Positions 6,101-12,261 of a stretch of 12,261 bases of DNA are shown here, one piece after another. Source of the stretch: JAKBCQ01 sp021807585. Lineage in GTDB: Bacteria; Planctomycetota; Planctomycetia; Isosphaerales; Isosphaeraceae. Each line of letters begins with the position of its first letter. Position 1 is the first letter of the stretch. A model generated the notes under the pieces. It saw only the letters and a list, made by a program, of their open reading frames with translations, ran no database searches and had not been told where the DNA came from. The position numbers and the translations under genes were made by a program. The DNA lies in contig DAHWFG010000118.1 in assembly GCA_027325115.1 (NCBI GenBank), positions 1 to 12,261 of the forward strand, written 5' to 3'.

Positions 6101-8584
6101 CTGTGGGATTCGACGACGGGGAACGAGATCGCGACATTCCCCGGCGGCGGACGCGAGGCGCGGTCGATTGCGTTCAACCGAGCCGGCTCAAAGCTCGCCG
6201 TCGGCGCCGAAGACGGCAAGGTGCGCGTTTGGGACGTCGCCTCCCGCCGCCTCGAACGCGAATTCGCGGGTTTCGGCTTCGACTGGAGCCCCTCCGGCGA
6301 TCGAATCGCGATTGGAGAACTTTATCGAATCACAATCGCCGACGCCGCGACGGGTCGAGCGATCGTCTCATGGCCCTACGGCGGACAATTCAATCGCATC
6401 GTCGTCTGGAGCCCCGACGGACGCATGATCGCAACACGATCTTTTAATATAGTTGACATCTGGAACTCTGAGACAGGCTCGTCGCTTTATTCGTTGATCG
6501 GTCATAACGAGAACGCCACCTCGGTCGCGTGGAGCCCCGACGGCAAAAGACTGGCGACGGCGAGCCAGGATACCGTGGTTCGGCTTTGGGATACGACAAG
6601 CGGAAGCATGACGCTCACCCTCCGCGAGCACTCGTCGAGCGTCGAATCGATCGCGTGGAGTCCCGACGGAACCAAACTTGTATCGGCGGGCGACGACCCC
6701 TCGATCGTGATCCGCGATGCGACCGCGGGATATCTCCACGAGCACGCCCCCGAACTCTTGCCGACCTTGCAACGAATGATCGCCGAGAACCCGTCGGATC
6801 GAGCCGCAATCCTCGCTCGCGGCCTGGCGCTTGCGCGCGCCGAGCGGTGGAACGAAGCCGCGACCGTGATCGATCAATCATCTGACGATCCCACTCGCGC
6901 AAGAATGAAACCGAGGTGCTTGATCGCGGGTTGGTGGAGCGTGAAAAACAATCCGCTCGATAAAAACGACGTCCACGATCCGTTCGCCGATTCCCCCCCC
7001 TCGCCTCTCGACGCCGCGGCGGCGACGGTTCGCCGCGAACGCCCCGTCTGGTATCGCGCCGCGTGCGATTCGACCGGGTTCGTCCCGCTCGCACCCGATC
7101 CGCCGCGATTGTACGCAAGATTATACAGTAATCAAAATCAGATCATCTGCTTAAGACTTGACGGTTCGATCACGCCCGCGATCGCGGTGGACGGGAAAGA
7201 GCTTGATCAGACGAAGAAGCGTCATTTGCTCGAGGTTCGGCGCGGATGGACGACGATCGTCGCGCGGGTCGACGCACCCGAGCGTTACGCAAGCGAGTTT
7301 GCGCGTCCCGGTGCGGGGATCTTCATCCTCGCGTCGAACCACACCGGGGAGATCGCGCAGGCTCTCGTCGAAGCCGAAAAGTTCGACGACGCGATCGAAC
7401 TCGCGACGCGAACGCCGGACCCCGAATCGTCCCCGATCGAACGCGATCGACTCTTAACGCGGCTCGTCGAAGCGAAGCTCGCGCTGAAAAAATCGACCGG
7501 GCGCGATTCGAGCGAGATTCAAGAACTTGAGCGTAAATTTGTATCGCTTTTTGAAAACATCCTTCTATCAAACGAAGCCTGCGATCGCGACGCCGGAGAT
7601 TACGCTCATTTTCTGTTAACTCGAGCGGAAGCGCGAGACGGGAAAGCTTTGACGAACGTCGCCGCGGCGAAATCTCCCGACCGCCGCGGGCTCGTTCTTT
7701 CGACGATCGCCGGACGCGAAACGACCCGAGGAGTCGGCGGCTGGACGGCGCTCGGCGCCGCGAAATTGCTTTCAAACGATCCCCAGGGAGCGATCCGAGC
7801 CCTGGAGAAAGCCGCGGCCCTTGACCTCGGAAGCCGATTCAATATCAATATAATTATATCATTAGCTTATCACTCGATCGGTCGTCACGACGACGAGCGA
7901 ACCGCGCTTGATCGCGTGCATAAGGGGTTCGATCGAGCGCCTCCCGCGGCTTGGTATGAACGCGAAACGATCGCAGCGTTCACCAATGAAATCGAAGAGC
8001 GACCCGGAATCGGCGCGTATCTCGCGCGGGGGATCGCGCTGGCTCGGTCGGGCCTCGGAGACGAAGCCCGCGCCGATTTCGAAAAGGCTTCGTCCCTCGA
8101 TCCCGCCGACCCCGAACCGCGACTTCGAATCAAACAGTGTGAAAGCGATATAATCAAATCATGGAATTTTGATTTTGGGACCGACGGGTGGATTGCGAGG
8201 GGGGATTGCGTGCTTTCAAATTCGCGCGGCGCTCTTCTGGCCGCGAGTTCGGGAAAAGATCCAATGATGTTCGCTCGCGTCGACGCTCCTCCGGGTCGAA
8301 TCGACGTACTGATCCGAGCCCGCTGTTCGAAGCCGAAACGCGTCCAGGTGTTTTGGATCTCGGCGGCGCACCCCGGTCTCGACGAGCTTCGTTCTCGGCG
8401 ATCAAACTTCGACGCGTCGGACGAATCTTGGAATGATTATGTTATTACAATCGAACCCGACGAGCCCTTAACGGGTATCCGAATCGACCCTGGAGAATCG
8501 CCGGGATCGATCGAGATCGCGGCGATCTCGCTCCGAAAAGCGAAAGCCGCCGCGACCGCGGACGCGAACTCGATCCGACCGTGA
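3143..8584 (+). CDS. Transmembrane Ser/Thr kinase with WD40 propellers and TPR-like repeats
   Basis: About 1,813 residues. I chose ATG 3143 because family-like sequence begins there (LIEEYLERLRCG, EEYIKRYPELAEQIL). An in-frame ATG at 3089 adds 18 unfamiliar residues, and neither start has a proper ribosome binding site. Numbering is from 3143. The kinase domain has the glycine loop GRGGMG at 91-96, Lys113 in VALK, HRDVKPSN with Asp323, and DFG at 341-343, so it should be active. About 110 acidic, Pro/Ser-rich residues (roughly 180-293) are inserted in the domain between MQYIEG and the helix before HRD. PPEAFEG and the rest of the C-lobe follow. One membrane helix lies at 485-507, then a charged coiled coil to about 575 and the conserved RAWEWYYF stretch. 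Residues 616-1197 hold 14 WD40 units, many with WSPDG, enough for two seven-bladed propellers. TPR-like helices lie near 1216-1245, 1534-1561 and 1608-1659. A beta-rich segment lies near 1310-1390, and a sandwich-like C-terminal region at 1673-1806. By topology, the kinase should face the cytoplasm and the repeats the outside. Substrates and signal are unknown. Confidence 0.93.
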   Translation: MNESDSDKPHAYDLIEEYLERLRCGSNPTIEEYIKRYPELAEQILDLFPAMALMEEVSLEGDLDPARFSKAEVDTGGSTREDDFHVIREIGRGGMGIVYEAVQISLGRRVALKALFHEHVRDRGKTQRFEREAKAAARLHHTNIVPVFGVGRRGSTPYYVMQYIEGFGLNELIAELNKMRVSGRGPIEIRRAWDSLRLVERKGSAAGEGLRPIVEEPFSPPERSVSTIDLAMDEHAFIPITTIFEKLSHFPATSGGLDPAAAVEAPTETFVPASSASITERSEVESFVDRTTSHHYWKEIARIGAQAAEAIDYAHRHKVLHRDVKPSNLLLDAQGTVWVTDFGLAKIDDDLDLTGSGDVVGTIRYLPPEAFEGKHGETGDVYSLGITLYELLALKPAYGDSDRLTLMKRVTTEAPPPIARVRPGIPRDLATIVRKAIERESKHRYASAQELADDLNRFINDEPITARRVSTAERFYRWARRNPAISASLAVIFLLLATAAVVATIAATRFGKLADERGRLAEREGKLAVEKEAERLKAQRAGDDAERARRIAERERLRSVRELYFARFNLLGSSLSSPRGDNQIDLLLRDWRGLNVENDPRAWEWYYFHAILNQGAIDARGPTQEILTIAWSRDGKTIASAGKDAFIRLIDAATGATIRVVAAPQETKTIAWDPKHNRFASGHRDGAVRFWDGKTGAALGAIEAFELEVDEVAWSPDGSRIAAVGWDSKIKVWDTSDCTLVATIRGESEAYLSIAFSPDGDRLCAAGLDGSTSCWNAKTHEIIFKHYDDPARSRRIRYSPDGTRIAVSNNERGVTIREAAKGTVIARSSWSFHTLNSIEWSPDGKTIATGARDRTVGFLDSDRLIRRFALRGFLDEVKSIAWSPDGSRIAAATGGENGAIRIATVNPPSYPLVLQKAHEQTIRMIRFDASGKQFATASEDGSVKIWNSETYANIRTFRVAHDSFTSVCFHPDGKTIACGDRDGTTKLWDSTTGNEIATFPGGGREARSIAFNRAGSKLAVGAEDGKVRVWDVASRRLEREFAGFGFDWSPSGDRIAIGELYRITIADAATGRAIVSWPYGGQFNRIVVWSPDGRMIATRSFNIVDIWNSETGSSLYSLIGHNENATSVAWSPDGKRLATASQDTVVRLWDTTSGSMTLTLREHSSSVESIAWSPDGTKLVSAGDDPSIVIRDATAGYLHEHAPELLPTLQRMIAENPSDRAAILARGLALARAERWNEAATVIDQSSDDPTRARMKPRCLIAGWWSVKNNPLDKNDVHDPFADSPPSPLDAAAATVRRERPVWYRAACDSTGFVPLAPDPPRLYARLYSNQNQIICLRLDGSITPAIAVDGKELDQTKKRHLLEVRRGWTTIVARVDAPERYASEFARPGAGIFILASNHTGEIAQALVEAEKFDDAIELATRTPDPESSPIERDRLLTRLVEAKLALKKSTGRDSSEIQELERKFVSLFENILLSNEACDRDAGDYAHFLLTRAEARDGKALTNVAAAKSPDRRGLVLSTIAGRETTRGVGGWTALGAAKLLSNDPQGAIRALEKAAALDLGSRFNINIIISLAYHSIGRHDDERTALDRVHKGFDRAPPAAWYERETIAAFTNEIEERPGIGAYLARGIALARSGLGDEARADFEKASSLDPADPEPRLRIKQCESDIIKSWNFDFGTDGWIARGDCVLSNSRGALLAASSGKDPMMFARVDAPPGRIDVLIRARCSKPKRVQVFWISAAHPGLDELRSRRSNFDASDESWNDYVITIEPDEPLTGIRIDPGESPGSIEIAAISLRKAKAAATADANSIRP

Positions 8585-8771
8585 TCGCGCCGAAGACCAA
8601 GAATCTCAAGCGACGATTCATTCTCCCGTCTTCATTCAGATAAGTCGGATGCGAACAGAATCTCTCGCACGATGACGGGCCGGGTATTGAGCCGAAGTGA
8701 TCGCACGGCTATCGTTCAGCCGGGTAATCGTGGAACTTCACCCTCCTTCAGCTTCATGATGGATCGAATCG
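8585..8771. other. Kinase to restriction gene spacer
   Basis: There are 187 bases without a gene. I found no intrinsic terminator behind the kinase stop and no convincing promoter. A small hairpin, CGGCT with AGCCG around a seven-base loop near 8706-8722, has no T-run. Two ATG triplets shortly before 8772 are out of frame with the restriction gene. Confidence 0.45.
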
Positions 8772-11663
8772 ATGAAAGCGGCCGAATTAGAACTTATTCA
8801 AGCGTTCGTCGATTACGCGACGACGCTCAAAGGCGACGAGAAAGGCGAGGCTCAGGTTTTTTGCGACCGATTATTCCAAGCGTTCGGCCACGCGGGTTAC
8901 AAGGAAGCCGGCGCCGAATTGGAATTTCGAGTCGTCGGCGCGGGGGGGCGTACGAAATTCGCCGATCTGATCTGGAGACCCAGGCTTCTCATTGAGATGA
9001 AAAAACGCGGAGAAAAACTCCAGCGGCACTACTCTCAGGCCTTCGAATACTGGCTCGAGCTCGTACCGAATCGGCCGAAATACGTTATTTTATGCAACTT
9101 TGACGAGTTTTGGATTTATGATTTTGATCTTCAGCTCAACGATCCCGTCGACGTCGTAGCGATTAAAGACTTACCGAAGCGTTACACGGCGTTCAATTTT
9201 CTGTTTCCGATCGAGAAAAAGCCGCAATTCGGCAACAACAGAGTCGACGTCACGCGATCGGCCGCCGATAAAACGGCAAGAGTCTTTAATTTGATGGTCG
9301 CGCGCGGCGAAAGCCGTGAAAGAGCGCAACTGTTTATCCTGCAATGCGTCGTCTCGATGTTCGCCGAAGACGCCGATTTATTGCCGCGCGGGCTTTTCTC
9401 CGAACTCCTTGATGAATGCCGCACGGGTTCGAACAGTTACGATTTGATCGGAGGATTGTTTCGTCAAATGAACAATCCGGTCGACGCTCGCGGGGGTCGA
9501 TTTAAGAGTGTTCGCTATTTCAACGGAGGGGTTTTTAAGAAGATCGAGCCCGTTGAAATGGCTTTGGATGAAATCAAGTTATTGCTTTCGGCCTCTGAGG
9601 AAAATTGGAGCAAGGTTCAACCGCCTATCTTCGGCACGCTCTTTCAGAGCAGTATGGATCAAGCCGAGCGCCACGCGCTCGGAGCACATTTCACCAGCGA
9701 AGCCGATATCCAAAAGGTCGTTCTTCCCTCCATTGTAAGACCGTGGCGATCACGTATCGAATCGGCCAAGACGCTTAAAGATTTGCGCGATCTGTTGGAT
9801 AAATTGAGGGATTTTCGCGTCCTCGATCCGGCGTGCGGCAGCGGCAACTTCCTTTATGTCACTTATCTTGAACTCAAACGATTGGAATTGAGTTTGCTGG
9901 CGAAGATTCATGGCGAATACGGCAAACGCGCCCGTAGAGAAGTCGGCATGCGCTCGATGATTAGTACAAAACAAATATTTGGAATCGATATAGGCGAATT
10001 TGCGGTCGAACTCGCCAAGGTAACTTTGATGTTGGCCAAAGAGCTTGCGATCGACGAAAGCCGAGCGTGGCTCGACGAAGTCCAGCTCGATTTGCCGATT
10101 GAATTCGACGCACCGCTTCCGCTCGATACTCTCGACGACAACTTCAAGTGTGATGACGCGCTATTCTGTAAATGGCCAAGCGTTCATGCAATCGTAGGTA
10201 ACCCTCCTTATCAGTCGAAGAACAAGATGCAGCGAGAATACGGACCGGCGTATTTGAATCGGCTCCGCGATCGTTATCCCGAAGTACCCGGCCGAGCGGA
10301 TTACTGCGTCTACTGGTTTCGTCGAACTCATGACGAATTGCCGAAAGAAGGACGCGCCGGCTTGGTCGGTACGAACACGATCCGGCAAAATTATTCACGC
10401 GAGGGGGGGCTCGATTACATCGTTGAAAATGGCGGTACGATCACCGAAGCCGTTTCGACGCAAGTTTGGTCGGGAGAAGCCGCGGTACACGTCTCGATCG
10501 TCAATTGGTTGAAAGGTATGGAAGAAGGAAAAAAGAAGCTTTTCACTCAACTCGGCGATCATCGCGATAGCCCGTGGGAAGTCGTCGAAGTTCAAAATAT
10601 CGGACCGTCGCTTTCGACTTTGCGCGACGTCACCCAGGCTAGGCGACTTCGCGTCAATATCGAATCGGGCGCTTGCTATCAGGGTCAGACGCATGGGCAT
10701 GAGGGATTTTTGCTCCCTCTTGAAAAAGGTTTTTATTATCAAAATAAAGCCAAAATGTACTCCGATATCTTACATCCCTATTTAATCGGCGAAGATTTAT
10801 TATCACAAATCCCGCCTGGACCGAGCCGATTCGTCATCGATTTTTATCCGTACGATATGTTTCAATCCTCCAATTACGACGAACTGTTCGATATAGTAAA
10901 AGCCTTGGTCTTACCGACACGACGAGCCGCCGCGGAAGAAGAGAAAACCAGGAATGAATTCGCTCTCAAAGCATCTAAAGTGTCGAAAGTAAATATGCAT
11001 CATCGTAATTTTCTCAACCGATGGTGGATGCTTTCGTACCCGCGTCCTGAACTCATCTCAAAAATCGGTAACTTATCAAGATACATCGCCTGCGCTCGTG
11101 TTACCAAAAGACCGATTTTCGAATTCATCGATGCGAAAATCCGTCCCAACGACGCCTTGCAAGTCTTTACGCTAAACGACGACTACTCATTCGGGATCCT
11201 TCAATCACAGATCCATTGGTGTTGGTTTCAGGCGCGATGCTCGACTTTGAAGCGTGATTTTCGTTACACCTCAGATTCGGTTTTCGACACGTTTCCCTGG
11301 CCGCAATCTCCCAGTCTTTCACAGGCGAAAAAAGTCGCCGAGTCCGCCGCGGCGCTGAGAATCCTTCGTCGGAAAATCCTGATCGAACACGGCTTATGTC
11401 TGCGTGATCTCTATCGAAAAATGGAACTTCCCGGAAACAATCCGTTGCGGAAGGCGCATGAGACGCTCGATACCGCGGTTCGCTCCGCTTATGGAATGAA
11501 ATCCAAAACCGATCCCCTCGACTTTCTTCTCAACCTCAACGCCGATCTCGCCGATCGAGAGGCTTCAATGAAGCCCGTCGTCGGTCCAGGCTTACCCCCC
11601 GTCGTCGAAAACACCGCGGAGTTCATCACCGATGATTGCATTAGTATGCGTCGAAATGATTAA
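8772..11663 (+). CDS. MmeI-like type IIG/IIL restriction-modification enzyme
   Basis: 963 residues, near the roughly 920 of MmeI. This single-chain family cuts DNA at a fixed distance from its site and methylates adenine with the same polypeptide. Domains in order: an N-terminal nuclease with Asp65, nine residues, then Glu75-x-Lys77 (DLIWRPRLLIEMK), the same spacing as the MmeI D-X9-EXK site; a helical spacer at about 170-270 (ERAQLFILQCVVSMFAEDAD); then FGTLFQSSMDQAERHALGAH and FTSEADIQKV near 287-315. The gamma-class methyltransferase core has motif I DPACGSGNF at 352-360 and motif IV NPPY at 477-480. VGTNTIRQ and GEAAVHVSIVNW follow. The target-recognition region is at about 620-840, ending in the family's FDTFPWPQ, and a helical C-terminus follows. 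Every key residue is intact, so the enzyme should be functional. ATG 8772 has no clear ribosome binding site. CGATCG is sparse here (about 2 per kb against about 7 in the kinase gene), which fits transfer. The recognition site cannot be read by eye. Confidence 0.93.
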   Translation: MKAAELELIQAFVDYATTLKGDEKGEAQVFCDRLFQAFGHAGYKEAGAELEFRVVGAGGRTKFADLIWRPRLLIEMKKRGEKLQRHYSQAFEYWLELVPNRPKYVILCNFDEFWIYDFDLQLNDPVDVVAIKDLPKRYTAFNFLFPIEKKPQFGNNRVDVTRSAADKTARVFNLMVARGESRERAQLFILQCVVSMFAEDADLLPRGLFSELLDECRTGSNSYDLIGGLFRQMNNPVDARGGRFKSVRYFNGGVFKKIEPVEMALDEIKLLLSASEENWSKVQPPIFGTLFQSSMDQAERHALGAHFTSEADIQKVVLPSIVRPWRSRIESAKTLKDLRDLLDKLRDFRVLDPACGSGNFLYVTYLELKRLELSLLAKIHGEYGKRARREVGMRSMISTKQIFGIDIGEFAVELAKVTLMLAKELAIDESRAWLDEVQLDLPIEFDAPLPLDTLDDNFKCDDALFCKWPSVHAIVGNPPYQSKNKMQREYGPAYLNRLRDRYPEVPGRADYCVYWFRRTHDELPKEGRAGLVGTNTIRQNYSREGGLDYIVENGGTITEAVSTQVWSGEAAVHVSIVNWLKGMEEGKKKLFTQLGDHRDSPWEVVEVQNIGPSLSTLRDVTQARRLRVNIESGACYQGQTHGHEGFLLPLEKGFYYQNKAKMYSDILHPYLIGEDLLSQIPPGPSRFVIDFYPYDMFQSSNYDELFDIVKALVLPTRRAAAEEEKTRNEFALKASKVSKVNMHHRNFLNRWWMLSYPRPELISKIGNLSRYIACARVTKRPIFEFIDAKIRPNDALQVFTLNDDYSFGILQSQIHWCWFQARCSTLKRDFRYTSDSVFDTFPWPQSPSLSQAKKVAESAAALRILRRKILIEHGLCLRDLYRKMELPGNNPLRKAHETLDTAVRSAYGMKSKTDPLDFLLNLNADLADREASMKPVVGPGLPPVVENTAEFITDDCISMRRND

Positions 11664-11671
11664 AGAATAAA

Positions 11672-12261
11672 TTACATGAATTTGTTCGATATTGAGATAA
11701 AGTTATTCCACCTCCTCCATGATGGAGGATCGATTCCACCCTCATTTTTACGCGTGAACGAGCGCGTCCACGCGGAGTCCGCAATCGATAATCGAAGATT
11801 ATGTTCGCCAAGGTAAAGATAATCTTCATACGCCGATTCGTCATAAACGCGATCGAGCACGGCGCGAAAATCGAGAATCGCGTCTTTATCGTCTCGGCCA
11901 AGCGGTACGGGAATCGTCGATATTCGATCTCGCGACCCGAACGGCCAAAACTCGGCGCTCGGGCGTCTCTCCACACGACTGACGAGCACGGAATAAAGAC
12001 ATTCGGGACGCCCCGTGACCGGAGCGGGAAGTCCGCTCAATAACAGGTCGATCTCGATGAAATGCGCGTCGCTTTCCCGGATCGCCGCTCGTTTCGCTAG
12101 ATAGTGCAATCGATTCGCGCCCAAGTTTTTATTCGCCGGACTTGAAAGCTCGATCACCGTCACGACGTGTCGGCTCTGTCGATCGACGATCCTGAGATAT
12201 GACAGATTCTCGATGTCTGATTCGGGTAAAAGAACGTGCGACGGAGCTTCGAGAATCGCCG
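11672..12261 (-). CDS. DUF4058 family protein, N-terminus missing
   Basis: The minus-strand frame is open from the right edge to the stop at 11674-11672, about 196 residues, so the real start lies outside the window. A GTG at 12163 is internal: the upstream codons read EAPSHVLLPESDIENLSYLR and IVDRQSRHVVTVIEL, which belong to the domain. The DUF4058 hallmarks follow in order: VTVIELSSPANK, YLAKRAAIRESDAHFIEIDL, LVSRVERRPSAEFWPFG, then IPVPLGRDDKDAILDFRAVL, DRVYDESAYEDYLYLG and SIADSAWTRSF. The function of the family is unknown. The ELSSPANK and EIDL positions recall PD-(D/E)XK-like folds, but that is only an impression. The last 24 or so residues (from NEGGIDPPSW) look unlike the family and may be an extended tail. 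The gene converges on the restriction gene with 8 bases between the stops. Confidence 0.87.
   Translation of the reverse strand, partial: AILEAPSHVLLPESDIENLSYLRIVDRQSRHVVTVIELSSPANKNLGANRLHYLAKRAAIRESDAHFIEIDLLLSGLPAPVTGRPECLYSVLVSRVERRPSAEFWPFGSRDRISTIPVPLGRDDKDAILDFRAVLDRVYDESAYEDYLYLGEHNLRLSIADSAWTRSFTRKNEGGIDPPSWRRWNNFISISNKFM
11714..11728. other. Inverted repeat near the convergent gene ends
   Basis: CCTCCAT and ATGGAGG flank a single G, forming a 15-base inverted repeat 51 bases past the stop of the restriction gene and inside the 3' end of the DUF4058 gene. It could form a hairpin in either transcript, and so may help end or stabilise the restriction mRNA. No T-run follows directly on either strand, so I do not call it a terminator. 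Confidence 0.3.

Noticed and set aside
4988..6735. Tandem DNA repeat from the recurring WSPDG-coding sequence
   Set aside because: The similarity is explained by protein-level WD40 units. The DNA copies differ in synonymous positions and spacing, so they are not recent DNA repeats.
8700..8731. Terminator for the kinase gene formed by the CGGCT/AGCCG hairpin
   Set aside because: The stem has only five pairs, no T-run follows, and it lies more than 100 bases past the stop.
8772..11663. BREX PglX, DISARM methyltransferase or another multi-gene defence system
   Set aside because: The D-X9-EXK nuclease motif, overall length and FPWP-ending recognition region fit an MmeI-like single-chain enzyme. 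No BREX or DISARM partner gene lies in the window, although genes beyond 12261 are not visible.
1..12261. CRISPR array, tRNA, rRNA, transposase or inserted mobile element with terminal repeats
   Set aside because: I saw no regularly spaced direct repeats, no tRNA cloverleaf, no rRNA sequence and no transposase or integrase motif on either strand.

Overview
The window most likely comes from a planctomycete (Planctomycetota). An Isosphaeraceae-type genome is my best guess. The reasons are a giant serine/threonine kinase fused through one membrane segment to WD40 propellers and TPR-like repeats, a DUF1571 lipoprotein (a family expanded in planctomycetes), a DUF4058 protein, and moderately high GC with weak ribosome binding sites. 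This assignment is inference from gene families, since no rRNA or taxonomic marker is present.

Layout, left to right. (1) 1-612, minus strand: most of a TIGR04255-like gene that runs off the left edge, with a firm start at 612. (2) 613-1482: about 870 bases with no convincing gene. It holds a 16-base palindrome, a terminator-like hairpin and a second hairpin upstream of the minus-strand gene. (3) 1483-2892, plus: a putative lipoprotein with a C-terminal DUF1571 domain, followed by a clear intrinsic terminator at 2936-2968. (4) 3143-8584, plus (possible upstream start at 3089): a kinase of about 1,813 residues with a large insertion in its catalytic domain, one membrane segment, 14 WD40 units (two seven-bladed propellers), TPR-like repeats and a C-terminal beta-sandwich-like region. 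(5) 8772-11663, plus: a single-chain MmeI-like (type IIG/IIL) restriction-modification enzyme with its nuclease motif, methyltransferase motifs and target-recognition region all present. (6) 11672 to the right edge, minus: the 3' part of a DUF4058 gene, tail to tail with the restriction gene at 8 bases.

The genes do not look like one operon. The terminator after the DUF1571 gene separates it from the kinase. A 187-base gap separates the kinase from the restriction enzyme, and the two outer genes lie on the opposite strand. The kinase is probably a transmembrane signalling receptor, and the restriction enzyme is a self-contained defence gene. The restriction gene differs from the kinase gene in sequence texture: the hexamer CGATCG is about three times rarer in it. 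That fits acquisition by transfer.

I see no new multi-gene system. The strongest unexplained signal is the very high frequency of the palindrome CGATCG across the window. Next are the paired hairpins in the leader of the minus-strand gene and the AT-rich codon islands in the kinase gene.
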